In this document: piece by piece, positions 1-11,549 of the stretch
Numbering within the stretch: position 1 is the stretch's first letter
Layout of the letters: each line of letters begins with the position of its first letter
Assembly (NCBI GenBank): GCA_021292165.1
Contig: CM037876.1
Coordinates: forward strand, 40,782,575 to 40,846,574
Direction of reading: 5' to 3'
Length of the DNA stretch: 64,000 bases
Source of the DNA: Shinisaurus crocodilurus
Lineage: Eukaryota > Chordata > Lepidosauria > Squamata > Shinisauridae
The notes under the pieces: generated by a model
Databases searched by the model: none
What the model saw: the letters and a program-made list of their open reading frames with translations, nothing else
What the model was told of the DNA's origin: nothing
Translations under genes and position numbers: made by a program

Positions 1-440
1 CCCATCAAATTTATAGATTTCATCAATAAAGAAACATGTTTGGAAATAAAAGATTGAGCCATTACACGATAAATCGGAGGGGGAGAGATTTGGCATAATT
101 TGCTTCAAAAAGAATGCTTTCTAAAAGGTCATCTTTTTTCTACAATATTTTGGACTTCTTAATTAAACCTTCTCCCTGATATTGCTTTTTTATATGACCA
201 CATTGAAGAGGGAAAGAATTCTGTGCTGTGAAAATTGAATTAGCCCCACAGAAAATAGCGGTGGGGGAAAAAAATCTCCAGAATAGACAAAATGAAATTA
301 TTCACCGCAGCAGTGTTTCATGTAAAGTGTTTTATTATTGCGATTTGGGCTTGATTAGATTTCCTTTTGTTCAGAGTGGATGACAGCATTAGCCGAACCT
401 TATATTAGAGACACAAGCACTAGAATGACTCTAGACTTTG
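1..440. other. Unique AT-rich DNA
   Basis: I see no coding, repeat or RNA signal here. The stretches 905-1230 and 2830-3290 are likewise featureless. Confidence 0.6.
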
Positions 441-445
441 TGTTA

Positions 446-468
446 TACACACACACACACACACACAC
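446..468. repeat. (CA)n microsatellite
   Basis: About eleven CA units follow ttgtgttata. Confidence 0.95.
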
Positions 469-677
469 TTTGTTTTTTTTAATTCCTTGGTAAGATTTTC
501 TCCCTGTTTTGCCCTATTTGTAACAGCAGGGCTGGGCAACACATGTTCCATGGGCTGATGTCGCCCCACCCCCCTTCACCAATTGTCCAGCCTCCACTGC
601 TGTTATTTGCCTTTGCAGTGATGGTGGCAAAAAACCCTGTGATTTTCCAGCAAGATACAGAGCATGGGGAGCACATG

Positions 678-752
678 CCTTGTTTAGAAGCATAGTTACA
701 CTCCTGGAAGCCTCCCAGGAGTGTGATTCTGCTTCTAAACAAGACACGCATT
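678..752. repeat. Perfect-stem hairpin
   Basis: cttgtttagaagca and acactcctgg pair with ccaggagtgt and tgcttctaaacaag around an aagcctc loop. It sits in a repeat-like stretch (525-905) that starts cagggctgggcaac. Confidence 0.75.
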
Positions 753-1233
753 CCTTGCCCGCCTTGTTTTCATGCACAATCATGGGGTGGTGTTTCTGCA
801 GCTACTGCTGCCACAGCCACAAGCCACAACATCAAATCTGGTGGCGATGACTGTTTGTATTATTCTTGTGTTAACAGACTGTAGCTCTAGGTGGGCAATT
901 ACTGTATTGTTCCATGCATAACTGGAGTTCTAACTAAAGAAACTTGGTTTAATTAATGTCCTTGCATCGTTTATTTAGCCCGTTAGGACCCATGCAGGCA
1001 GAGGTGAGACTTGCATGGACTTTTAGTTCTACTGTCTGATTGTTGCACATCTGAATGGGGATCGTGTCAGCCCTGCCATCAGGCCATGCCCCTGGATTGC
1101 CAGGCTCTGCCTCTAGCCCCACCCATTCATGCACCTATTCCTATCTTCATCTGTGAAATGTTGAAAGGTATGGCAAATCCCCGTTCTTTCTGTACCACTT
1201 GTCACTTCCTGTGGGAGAACTTCCTTTTATATG

Positions 1234-1300
1234 AGCAGGGGTGGGGAACCGTAGCCCTCCAGATGTTGTTGGACTACAAATGCCATGATGTATTTGTTTA
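1234..1300 (+). mobile_element. Left half of a small hAT MITE
   Basis: The text caggggtggggaaccgtag followed by ccctccagatgttgttggac is the left end of the palindrome family seen at 7813. The right half is replaced by the tail of an L2 LINE. Confidence 0.65.
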
Positions 1301-1309
1301 CTTAAAAAA

Positions 1310-2825
1310 AAATCTATTCTGCTGTTCTTTGTTATTATTAAATAATAATAATAATAATAATAATAACAACAACAACAACTACTACAAAGCCATTTACAAT
1401 ATAAAATCATAATAAAATACAAGAAAACAATGATAAAAACAACAAAATCTTAATTAAAATAATCAGGGGTAGCTGAAAGTACTAGCAGTCAGGGAAATGC
1501 CTGGACAAACAAGTGTGTCTTCAGTTGTCAACAGAAACACTCCACGGTAGGAACCCATCCAATCTCAAGGGGGAGATCATTCCACATGGTGGGCGTCACA
1601 GTTGAGAAGGTCCTCCTCTGCACCACAACCAGATCAGCTTCAGTACTTTGCAGTATGGTTAGGAGGCCTGCCCCCTCAGAATGTAAAGACCGGGACAACC
1701 CATACGGAAGAAGGTGGTCTCTCAGATAACCTGGCCCTGAGTTGTTTAGGGCTTTATAAACCAGTAATAACACCTTGAACATGGCTCAGTAGCTAATTGG
1801 CAGCCAGTGCTGAGCGTTCAGCAGAAGAGTCACAGTAAGAAGCTCCACCACATTCTGCACTAGCTGCAGCTTCTGAACCAATCTCAAGGGCAGCTCCACA
1901 TAAAGCACATTCCAGTAGTCCAATCTTGAGTTACCATTGCATGGATCACTGTGGCCAGGCTATCCCTGTCCAGGAATGGTCATAGCTGTCATACCAGCCT
2001 AAGCTGGTAATAGGCGCCCTTTGCTACAGAGACCACTTGGGCCTCAAGTGACACGGATGAATCCAGAGATGAATCCAAGAACCCACAGACTATGTCCCTG
2101 TAGGGGGAGTGCAACCCCTTCCAGGACAGGTAAATTACCCAACTCCCAGATCCGGGAAACACCCACCCACAGAGCCTGTCTTACCTGGATTAAATTTCAC
2201 TTGGTTGGTCCTCATCCAGCCCACCACTGCATCCAAGCACCACTCAAGGTTGTACACAGCCACACCTGACTCAGATGTAGCAGAAAAATAGAACTGCATG
2301 TCATATGAGTATTGATGACACCTTGCCCCAAATCCCCTAATGACCGCACCACACCCAACAGCTAGATGTTAAAAGGGACTGGTGACAGGACTATGCCCTG
2401 TGGCACCCCACAGCACAATTACCAGGGGGGCAAAACACAACCCCCAATGCCATTCTCTGGAAGTGACCCCTCAGGTAGGAATGGAACCACTGCAATACAA
2501 TGTCCCCTAATCCAGCTTCTTAAAGCTGGTCCAGGAGAATACCATGGCCAACAATATAAAAAGCTGTTGAGAGATCAAGGAGAAGCAACATTATTCCTGA
2601 CCTTTGGCCATGCTTGCTAGGGCTGATGAGTGTTGGGGGAGTCCAACACCATCTGCAGGTCCCCCCCCCGACTCACCCATGACAGGAACACATCAAAGAA
2701 GTATTTCTGCATAGGATGCAGGATACACCCCCATTTCCTCTTCAGAACCACAGCCCACTGCTGTCTATCTAGGATTAGGAACAGGTCTTCCAGGTCAAAC
2801 TGCATTACCATCAGGGCTGCTTGAG
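1310..2825 (-). mobile_element. L2-type LINE 3' half, decayed
   Basis: On the minus strand the reverse-transcriptase region is visible in broken frames: a worn YADDTQLYF-like block (HQYSYDMQFYFSA, near 2290-2330), WMRTNQVKFNPGKT (near 2190) and KALNNSGPGYLRDHLLPYG, RTFSTVTPTMWNDLPLEI (1555-1770), typical of the L2 ORF2 C-terminus. The copy is 5'-truncated near 2825 and its 3' tail merges with an (AAT)n/(AAC)n run at 1338-1385. Confidence 0.8.
1338..1386. repeat. (AAT)n(AAC)n(TAC)n microsatellite
   Basis: A run of AAT units passes into AAC and then ACT units at the L2 3' end. Confidence 0.95.
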
Positions 2826-3349
2826 TCCAGACATTGCTCTTTTGGGGGCACTGAAGTTAATTTTCAGTGACTTTGTGCTGTGTGGTATACCTTGTATGGT
2901 ATATTGGGAATTGATCACACTGAAGATTGCCCATTTAGTTAGCAATTGTACAGTGACCTAGTTTCTTGAGTTCACTGGCTGAGCAAATTGCTCCAATGAT
3001 TGTATCATGCATTTTTCTTGCTTTATACGCATTGATTTCCAGTCTGTAAACATTTGGGCATTTTAATTTGTTTTCCAAGGGTAAATCCATCAGGAATATA
3101 ATTGTCCTCTATTATGAAGACAAAGAAGGGACCAAAGCACATTTCCTTTAAAATTAATTCAGGAACCGATGGGGACATTGCCAATAAAAAAAGAAGAAGT
3201 GTGCCAAAATTCTGAATTTCTAAATATTTCTAAATGCAAGCAAAATAATAACAAGAAACACTGAAGCAGCAATACTATGGAATCCTTACTGGGGAGTAAG
3301 GCTTATTGGACACAGTGGGACTTACATGCATAGGAGTGCACTTTAAAAT

Positions 3350-3790
3350 GCAAGGCGTATGAGAAATTAATTTCAGTTCATTTTGTGATGAGAATTTGCC
3401 CAGTTCACACCTCCTAGAACCAAATGCAGACCTGAGCACAATCTGCAGTTGAAATCCATACATTTCCAAGCCTGGATGCAATTTCCAGTACAACAACAAC
3501 AAAGGTATTAGAAAGATATGCAAGATTTTTAAAATGTGCATGAAAAAAATGTGTACCTTTCAAAAATATGTAGAAACCCTGTAATCAGTGGGAGAAAAAT
3601 TTGGTATTTAAAAATTGCGTAATTGATTTGTACATATGGAAAAATGTGCATGAAAATATGCATTAATTTTTTTTGGGGGGGGGAAGGCTTGCAATCCGAT
3701 ACAAAGAAAAGTCAGAGTGAGCTTGGAGTTGGAATTCAGGGATCCCTAACAAGCTTGGGATATGCTGATTTACGTATCTCTACTGTACCC
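3350..3790 (+). mobile_element. MITE of the AGGGATGTATGAG family
   Basis: It contains the shared blocks of this family in order: atgagaaattaatttcag, tttgcccagttcacacctcc, catacatttccaagcctgg, repeated aaaaatgtgcat units and a cttgggatatgctgattt end. There is no coding capacity. A fragment of the AGTAAGT palindromic MITE precedes it at 3290-3340. Confidence 0.75.
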
Positions 3791-3795
3791 ACCAT

Positions 3796-3870
3796 GCAAT
3801 CCTATGCATGCCTACTTAGAAGTACCATTGATTTCAATGGGGCTTACTCACAAGTAAATGGGTATAATCT
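3796..3870. mobile_element. Palindromic AGTAAGT MITE
   Basis: A 75-bp near-palindrome with the family layout gcaatcctatgcatg ... atttcaatgggg ... agtaaatgggtata. The tRNA-type SINE follows immediately. Confidence 0.75.
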
Positions 3871-3872
3871 TT

Positions 3873-4098
3873 GGAGCCTCAGTGGCCGGGTCTGGAGTTC
3901 TAAGATCTGGGTTCTAGTCCCCACTCGGCCATGAAGCTCACTGGGTGAGTTTGGGCCAGTCACTGACTCTTAGCCTAACCTACCTCACAGGGTTGTTGTG
4001 AGGATAAGATGGAGAGGAGGATGAGGATTATGTGAGCCACCTTGAGTTTCTTGCAGGAAAAAAGGTGGAATATAAATATAATAAATAAATAAATAAAG
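3873..4098 (+). mobile_element. tRNA-derived SINE (Sauria/Squam1 type)
   Basis: The B-box-like gggttctagtcccc (about 3908) is followed by the body ccatgaagctcactgggtg, ggttgttgtgaggataaga and the tail gaaaaaaggtggaatataaa with (AAATA)n. It is nearly full length. The family name follows my recollection of squamate SINEs. Confidence 0.85.
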
Positions 4099-4540
4099 AT
4101 GGCAAGTCCCAGTTAAAATTTCTTCAGTCACAAAGTCACTGGGTGGCCATCGGCAAGTTCTAAATACTGGGCTGCCTTCCAAGTATTGAAATAATGACTT
4201 CTATGTATTTTGCACACTTGAAAGATACTACTACATAAATGCTAAATATGATTTTTAAAGCTTTCTGAGTATCTTGTCCAAGCTCTAAAATTACTTTTCT
4301 AAACTACAACTACTAATCAACTGAAGTGAAATGTGAAAACAGGAGCATTTTAAAAATAATATGTGAATTAAATCGTGTTATGTGTCCTAGTTGAGTTGTT
4401 CCTCCTACTATTAAATAGAGTAAAGTTTTATACATTTGAGCTGTTAATGTAACATCAGCATGTTGTACTACATTTTACTAGGTGAGGGTATAAGATTGCC
4501 CAAACTCCGTGTTTTTGAACCCATGCACATTCTGATACCT

Positions 4541-4629
4541 GCTGCTCCCATCCAAGTAATAACCAGGCCTGACCCTGCTTAGCTTTCCACACTTAGACAA
4601 GCTGAGCCAGCATGAGCCACAGGCCTGTA
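4541..4629 (-). mobile_element. 5S-type SINE head fragment
   Basis: Only the 5S-like head (ctcccatccaagtaataacc to gagccacaggcctg, minus strand) is present. The CR1 tail is missing. Confidence 0.8.
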
Positions 4630-5427
4630 TCATTCATATGTGCTGACCAGAGTGCTGACTATGTGCTATATGTGTAACCTATGTACTGACAAGAATAGAG
4701 TGCTGACTAGACTATGTGCTGACTAGATTGAGGGATTTCCCCCCTTCCTTTATTGTGCTTTTAGCTCATTCTGCCTTGCATTCCACTTTTCCCGAATTCC
4801 TGTTTAATTATGGGCACCACATCGAGATTGTGGTTTTGCAGTATTTTATCAATGCACACAGGTCCACAGGTGTGGGGGGGGCGGGGAGACAAAATGAATG
4901 GAATGCTGTGGCAAATTGCACATGACTGACGTTCTCTGCAAAATTCAGAAATAAAACAAATGAGGGCTGGTCTGAGAAATGTGGGCCAGTTTTCTTTGCT
5001 GCTTTCAGTTGGGGCCCCACAACAACTGCCATGAAGCCTGTGTGGGGAGTGCTGGTGTTCTGGTGTGGGGCAAAGCTTACAATTATGAGGAGGGGATGGC
5101 TTCTTTGTTATGAGTAGATATAATAATAACCATCTGGTTATGAGTGTGGCTCGCAAACCTTTTGCAAAAGTGTGGGGGTACCTCTCTCCCTGAAGGGAAT
5201 CTAATGCCCAGATTATCTGTCACAACATCTTTCTTCCCCCACCATTGGACTTTAAAAAGAACATTAAAAAACAAGCCATGGCTTGCTAGGGATGCAAGAA
5301 AAAATTGTTTGAGTTCGTTTCTGATCTGAATTTACCCGCTTTATACCTCCAACTGAAGATGGACCTGAATGCAATCTGCAAGCAACGTCCATACATTTCC
5401 AAGCTTGCAATGGAATGCAATTCATGG

Positions 5428-6312
5428 TAGTGGTGGGCAATTCGCCCACCACCTGACTCGTTGGGCACTCAGTGAACACCACCGCTGTGCCTGCCGAGTC
5501 AGGCCAAAAGCAAAGGCAAGCTGAGCCGCTAGCCGGACTTCCGGATTCCCGGTGGAGCACTTTTTACGAAGAAAATGGCATCAGATATATTAAAAGCGGC
5601 CACAATTTGCGTAACTTGTGCAAATTGCAGCCATTTATAATGTACCGTATGCCATTTTCTACATAAAAAGTGCTGCACGAGGAACCCAGAAGTCGCTTCC
5701 CCAGCTTGGCTCGGGAGAATGCGAGTTTAGCCGGGGAAGCAGATTGTTGGAGAATATGGTTAAAAGGAGTCAGTCCTAAACTGATTAGAACAAAGCAGAG
5801 TTTTGTTCCTTAAGCACAGCCTGCTTTATTGAAAATGGTTTCACCACGTGAGTTGCTAAACTCTTGTCTCTTAAGGTTATTAAAAGGAATGGAATGTCCA
5901 CACAAGGTTTAAACTAAAGACATTTATCAGTTCTTACTTACAGATCACTCACATATATGCAGGATGCATATAGACAGATTAGTTTCATTATAGAAGATCT
6001 CTGGCTGGAAGCCAGCTCTGACTTGCATCCTCCATGTTGGGAGAGCAGAGAGCAGAGAGCAACCTAACTTCCACAAAGAAGCAGGAAGTAGATGGAGAGC
6101 AGCAGAGCTCTGGCCAGAGTGGCTGAAAGTAGGGACGAGAGGTTACAAAAGACATGCACTCTGGGATTCTATCAGTGGTTACATCACTTTGTTGATTTTA
6201 AGCAGGCAATATTACAATTTCCAACACAGGTAGGTCGAACGGAGTTTGGGGAATCAAGCCCGGCGAATTCATTGGACTTCCACCTCCCAAATGAGATCCG
6301 CACTCATCCCTA
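5428..6312. mobile_element. hAT-like fold-back element (TAG...CTA termini)
   Basis: It starts TAGTGGTGGGC and ends CATCCCTA, fitting hAT YARNG termini. The flanks attcatgg (5420-5427) and attcgtgg (6313-6320) form an 8-bp duplication with one mismatch. Around 5567-5680 an internal inverted repeat contains gaaaatggcat and its complement, with an aatttgc-rich loop. The element is inserted in a second MITE (5288-6622) and is itself interrupted by a solo LTR at 5745-6226. Confidence 0.82.
5745..6226 (-). mobile_element. Solo LTR of an LTR retrotransposon or endogenous retrovirus
   Basis: The 482-bp segment has TGTTGGA...TCCAACA ends. On the minus strand it carries AATAAAGC and AATAAATG polyadenylation-like signals in its second half. 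Its flanks, cagat (5740-5744) and caggt (6227-6231), look like a 5-bp duplication with one mismatch. No internal coding region is present. Whether it belongs to a Ty3/gypsy element or an endogenous retrovirus cannot be told from this. Confidence 0.75.
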
Positions 6313-7263
6313 ATTCGTGGAACCAAAAAAAAAATGTGTTTTGAAAAAGTGTACATTGGAAAAATGTGTGAGACAGAATGTCTCCTTGTGAAAAAATGTA
6401 CACAAGCACACTTTTATCAGTGGGGGGGAAATGCGTACATATCCAAAATGTGCGCAATTATGTGTACATTTGGAAAAATGCAAACAAAACTGCACAAATT
6501 TTCCTTCCAAAAGAGGGGGGAAATCTTGCCATCTGACACTGACATGAGTTGGAATGAGCTTTGAGGTAAAATGTGGAGAACCTCGCCGAGCTTGGGTTTT
6601 GCTGGCTGATTCACACTTCACCAGGCTGGGCTGCACCCTCAGCTGTGATGACATGGCATCATTCCCAGGGGCATTTCTGGTCAAAATAAATAAATAAAAC
6701 ACTGATGGCAGTCCCCAGGGGTATTTGTGCCTAGATTTTCAAAGTAACTAGCAGCAGGGCTGCTGTGCATAATAGGTAAGCCACTGTTTGTGGTTTTAAT
6801 GTTTGAAAACAAGGTGAAAAGAAGAAGAAAAAGCCCTCACCACCTCATAATTGTGTGGGCTGCTGCCCCACCAACCTGAAGGTCATATGACTTTTGCCCT
6901 CCCCTGAAAGTGGCTGAAATTCTCCCACTCCTCTTTGTAGGGGACAAAGTTTCAGTTTCCACCCTCCCTTGAAAAAAGAAAGAAAAGTAAAATGAACTGT
7001 GAGGATATCTATTGTCTATCTTTGGAAATAACTGGTGGAAAGGAAGGAGGAGGGAATTTGGAAGAGGAGAATTTCAGAAGCATTTCTATGCGAATCGCTT
7101 CTTCCCATGCCCATCAGTCACCATCAAAGAGAAAAAGTAAGCAAGAATGGGATCCCCAAATAAAATTAATGATCATAACAGTTCCTTATGATAGACTCCA
7201 GCATGTTCTTCTGTGTTATATTAGAAGCAACCCAGGGTGTGATCCTATGCCAGTTTAGACAGC

Positions 7264-7346
7264 AAAAAGTCCTATAAGTCTTAGCATGCCCCAGCCAGTA
7301 CAGCTGGCTGAAAGGATCCTAGGAGTTGTAGGACTTTTTTCTGCAG
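7264..7346. repeat. Imperfect 80-bp palindrome (MITE remnant)
   Basis: aaaaagtcctataagtc pairs imperfectly with ttgtaggactttttt around a catgccccagccagtacagc centre, typical of the same small palindrome family. Confidence 0.55.
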
Positions 7347-7812
7347 TGAGCATCAGTGATTTATTTACCCATAGGACTGTGTGAATGATCTGAGACTGAA
7401 GCAGTGCAAACATATAGCAGGCAAAATATTGGGTCATCCCTGGGTACTAGTCTAGGTTTATTTAATTTCATTTCATTAAGTAAACAATGAATAGAAGCTA
7501 GTTTAATTCATAATGGTAATAATAATATATGATAATGTGTGTCCCATAAAATGACATAAATAGGAAGTTCACCCAGAATAGCCATTAACATAATAATAAT
7601 GTGCCCAATTTTCCTAGCGAATCACTAGGGATGCTGTAAAAGAGCACTTGGAGGTTTGAAAACTGTTTTGTACAGCTTATAATCAGCATCAGGATATATG
7701 GATGCAAATAATCTTTCTTTCACAAAGCTCACAATCCTGGAAGCTTGTGGCTTTTATATTTTGGGAAGCATTTTGACATATTTCAATAGGATGCAGTTGT
7801 GCTCAACTACTG

Positions 7813-7948
7813 CAAGGTGGGGTACATGTTGCCCTCCAGATGTTGTTGGGCTATAATTCCCATGAGCCCTAGCCAGCACAGCCAATGGTGAGGGGCATGC
7901 TGAGAGTTGTCCTACATCATCTGCAGGGCCACACATTTTCCATCCCTG
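7813..7948. mobile_element. Small hAT MITE (CTCCAGATGTTGTTGG palindrome family)
   Basis: The inverted ends are caaggtggggtacatg and cattttccatccctg. The flanks aactactg and aacgacag agree at six of eight bases. The core ctccagatgttgttggg, ggctataattcccat recurs at 1234, 38505, 58834 and 62703. Confidence 0.75.
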
Positions 7949-7964
7949 AACGACAGTGGGTGTA

Positions 7965-9185
7965 TTCACACGACACGGCAGCCTATAGTTCATGTTAAAT
8001 ACGAACGATGTGGCCCCGCAGGCAGGTGAGCGGCACATGTTCAAGCCTCATCACGCCAGCTGTATTTCTCCCCTGGCTGGCGTGAGGAGGCTCAGAGGCC
8101 ATGTATCCCAGCGGCCCTTGTGGCACATTTGACAGGAGTGCAGGAGAAGTCCACTCCTGTCAAATGTCTCGCTGCCACCGCTGAGCTGGAAGGGGCTGCC
8201 GCAGGCCCAGAGCCCCCTCGTCACCCCCTGGGAACCTTCGGAGGCTGCGTGGAAGCAAGGTAAGTGCTCCCGCAAGCCCCCTCATGCTGCGGAGACCGCT
8301 GCCGCCCCCGCCAGCACTCTTCGTGCCCGCCGCCCGGTTCCCACCGCTCGCGCCGCCGGCCTGTCATGCCGCTGAGCCTGCCCCACACCCCAATCCCTCC
8401 CTGCCTGGCCCCCGAGCCGCGTGGAGCCCTAGAGGGGGTAAGAGAGCCGGGCTAGGCTCTCCCCTCTCCTCCTTCTCCTTCGCCCGGATGAAGAGGCAGA
8501 GGTAAGGAGGTTGCTGTAAGGGGTAAGGTGGGCGGAGTAAAAGCCTCCACTCAACTGCGCACTATGGGGGGCAGGCAGGGAGGGATTGGGGTGCAGGGCG
8601 GGTTCAGCGGCATGACGAGCCGGCAGCGTGAGCAGCAGGAACCAGGCGGTGGGCGCAAGGAGAGGTGGCGGGCAGTGGGGGGGCAGCAGCAGTCTCAGCG
8701 GCACGAGGGGGCCTGTGGGAGCACTTACCTTGCTCCACACAGCCTCCGTAGGTTCCCGGGGAGGGCTTCTGTGGGCTTGGCGGCGGTGGCAGCAGCGTGG
8801 GGGTGGTGGCAGAAGGGTCCTCTCCCATCCCCGCTGCCTTTGTGACAGCTGCCTCGAAGCGCCCTTTGGGTGCTTCAGGGGCAACTGTCATCCCCACTCT
8901 ATGGTCAGACACGTGGCAGGAGCGGCAATGGCCGCTTCTGCCAGGGGGCTCTATGTTTTTCAATACACAATCACGATAACAGGCGTTTCCAGGGTTCATA
9001 GGTAACGACAGTCGTTGGTGATGCTCACCAACGATCTGGGAACAATGGATCACATCGTTGTTTCTCATCATTATTGTGTAGAGAAAAAAATAGATGATGA
9101 TCACTGATTACGACAGGGTTCAGACGTCACGGGAAATCGATCATGATCGCTGATAACGAACGATCTCCGTGTCATCAGAATACAG
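7965..9185. mobile_element. GC-rich fold-back element of about 1.2 kb
   Basis: The outer ends, gtgtattcacacgacacgg and the inverse of ctgtattctgatgacacgg, are a worn inverted repeat. Inside, about 8240-8430 pairs with about 8560-8760; for example catgccgctgagcctgcccc and accccaatccctccctgcctg occur inverted on the other side. The loop is near 8430-8560. Open frames here are low-complexity consequences of GC content. No transposase is seen and no superfamily could be assigned. Confidence 0.65.
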
Positions 9186-9634
9186 TCAGTATTAACTACT
9201 GGACAACACTTGCTATCCTCACCCCTCACTAGAGCCAGCTTTACCACTACATAATACTAGGAAGCTCCACAGTGCCACATTTTTTTTATGATAGGCCCAC
9301 AAAACGTATGTGGTCCACCAAGCTGAATGTAGTCTATGAGATGAACACGGTGGCTCGCCAGAGATAGACCTGTTTGTACTAGTCCCTGTTTGCTTGGGCT
9401 TGCAAAAACTAGTGCTGCTGGGCTGATATTTTCAGACTCTTTTCCCCCCAACAATTCAAGTGGAGGAAGTTTGAAAAGAAACCACATATGGAAATTGCGG
9501 GGAAAGTGTGAGAATTTTCGGAGAAATTTTCAGGGTGTGAGGCTTTGACACTTACATTGCTATTAAGAGTTGGCCAAGAGGTTTGTGTGTGTGATTTTCT
9601 TCCTTTTCCATTCCACATAAGGTGTAGCCTGCAC

Positions 9635-10090
9635 CAGAGGTGGTGTTAGGGGGTGGCCCACTAGGGTGGGAGCCCCAAATCTTTCATTTGGAGCCCCAAA
9701 TTTCTTGGAGGCCATCTGACCCACCACCCTGCTGTCCATGGGCAGCACTTGCTGAAATAAAGGTAAAAAAGCACTGACAATCTCTGTTGCATCTGATCCC
9801 CCTGGATTAGCTGGCGTTTTGCCCACATGTGCCTCACCTCCTGCTGCCCTCTCCCCAAGAATTATTTCTGGCTGAGGTTTTTTTCTGAAATTAAATGCCC
9901 TCCTCTTCCTTGTCCATACATCCCTTTTTACAAGTAGGGGTGTCCTTAGGAGACAGGGTCCTTTAAAGACACACACACAGAGAGAGAGACTTTAGAGAGG
10001 TTCTATAAATTAGCGTATGCACATTTGTGCATTTCTTTTTGTCCTTTGTCCTTGAGCCCCAGATCTTTTCTGTACCTAGCACCACCCCTG
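9635..10090. mobile_element. Non-autonomous hAT element
   Basis: It starts CAGAGGTGGTGTTAGG and ends in the inverse of CAGGGGTGGTGCTAGG (14 of 16 match). The flanks gcctgcac (9627-9634) and ccctgccc (10091-10098) agree at six of eight bases, consistent with an old duplication. The interior has no transposase and includes a short CA/GA repeat near 9970. Confidence 0.75.
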
Positions 10091-10098
10091 CCCTGCCC

Positions 10099-10996
10099 TT
10101 TCACAGCCCCTCCCCTCCCCTGCTGGGCACGGAGATGATTGCTGCCACTTTCCTCCTGAGTGGGAAGAGTCCTTTGCACGCGCAGGGTATGCTGGCTATC
10201 GGCCGGTGCCCCTGTGCTCGCATAGGCTCTTCTGTCCCTGCTTGGCTGCGGAGAGTGTTCCGCAAGCTCAGATCCATGTTGGCCGTAGCCACGCCAGTGT
10301 TGCTGGCCTTGCTCTCCCTACTCGGGTAAGGAGGTAGCTGCTGCTGCTTCCCTCCTGAGCAGGGAGTGTGCTTTGCATGCAGAGTTCCCGTTGGCTGAAA
10401 GCTGATGTGCTCTGCCCCTGCAAGGCCTTTTCTCTCCCCACTTGGGCAGCCAGGAAGGTTCTGTCAAAATGGGCGGGGGGGATGTATTTCGAGGGGCTGG
10501 CGTGTTCACCAAACGTTTGGTGGGAAGAAATGTTGTAACTTTCAAAAGAAAAGCCGGTTTGGTGCCACCAGGCCTTGCGGCGACAAGAAAATTGCCCTTC
10601 GCAGAAGCAGAAATGAACGAGCCTGTTGTAGTAACTGGTTCTGCACTTTCAGTGGCAGCAAAAGAGCTCCTGTGAGGTGTCCGGGCCGGCGCTGCCCTTG
10701 CATTACATGAGTATGTTGGTCAACGACTGCAGTCTAGGGGTAGAGAACAAACAAACTACTTCAATTCAGTTCTTTTTTTCTTCTTCTTTTCTAAAAACGT
10801 TTTCCTTGACTAGGTGTAGTAGCTTCTCTTCCTGGTCCAATTGGCACTGCCAAGTAATCCACAGAAGCATGTGCACACACAGATTCTGCCTTTCTCCTTT
10901 GTACACACATGTGAACCGACAAAACAAAACAAAGCCTTTTCTTGCTTGAGAAGGCTTACTGGATGTGGTTTGTGACATGAGTTGGAGGGAGGGAGA

Positions 10997-11027
<31 letters not shown>

Positions 11028-11340
11028 CAGAGACAGAGACAGAGACTTTGCATGAGGTTCTTGAAAAGAGCGTTATATTAGCATTATAAACCTCTGTTAT
11101 ATCTGCCATTAACAGCCTTGCCTGACAGGCAAAAATAGTGGAAATGGAAACTGGTGGGTTTCTAATGCTGCAAAAAAGAGTTTCCAATGCTGCAAGCAGG
11201 AACGGGACATCTCTGTAGTTTTAAGAGCTTTAAGAAGGTCCTGTTCCTGCTTGCAGCAATGCAGGCTCTTCACAAGAGGCTTTCAGCTCAGCAGCAGCTC
11301 CTGGAATGGCCGTGATGTGACCTTGACGTTGGCCATTCCA
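10099..11340. other. Moderately GC-rich stretch without an assigned gene
   Basis: 10099-10700 has GC-rich sequence with two similar blocks (cttcctcctgagtgggaagag near 10150 and cttccctcctgagcagggag near 10350). A 77-codon open frame at 10442-10675 ends NEPVVVTGSALSVAAKELL and matches nothing I know. 10700-11340 is ordinary unique DNA with a (GT)n run. Confidence 0.5.
11000..11028. repeat. (GT)n microsatellite
   Basis: About fourteen GT units followed by a short cagagacagagaca repeat. Confidence 0.95.
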
Positions 11341-11346
11341 GGGACT

Positions 11347-11549
11347 CAGTGGAGGCTGGTCACTCCTATTTCGGTGGGGCTCTTGATCCATTACATCTTT
11401 TATTTGGAGCTTTACAGGAGCTATCCATGGTGCTCCATGTTGGTGAACCTATTTTGCGGATGGAGCACCATGGATAGCTCCTATAAAGCTCCAAATGAAA
11501 CCTGCGAAGGATTAGGAGACCCACTGAAATAGGAGTCACCAGCCTCAGT
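11347..11549. mobile_element. Palindromic hAT MITE (CAGTGGAGGCTGG family)
   Basis: It starts cagtggaggctggtcac and ends gtcaccagcctcagt. The arms contain ggagctttacaggagctatc and its near complement, separated by a short loop at about 11432-11456. A second copy is at 16802-17015. The flanking duplication is not clear here. Confidence 0.8.

Larger units (their letters stand above)
5288..6622 (+). mobile_element. MITE of the AGGGATGTATGAG family, split by the hAT/LTR nest
   Basis: The left part (5288-5427) carries the family block tttacccgctttatacctcc and catacatttccaagcttgcaatg. The right part (6321-6622) carries the aaaaatgtg-rich core and the gagcttgggttttgctg end. Related copies lie at 3350-3790, 16188-16625, 19650-20105, 25545-25965 and 36949-37371. 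The two halves join cleanly if the 885-bp hAT and one 8-bp duplication are removed. Confidence 0.8.

Noticed and set aside
1011..1412. 133-codon frame with a poly-asparagine run
   Set aside because: The asparagines come from the (AAT)n(AAC)n microsatellite. There is no gene.
8429..9104. Long open frames in the 8-9 kb region
   Set aside because: They cover the inverted arms of a GC-rich fold-back element and are P/R/S-rich on both strands.
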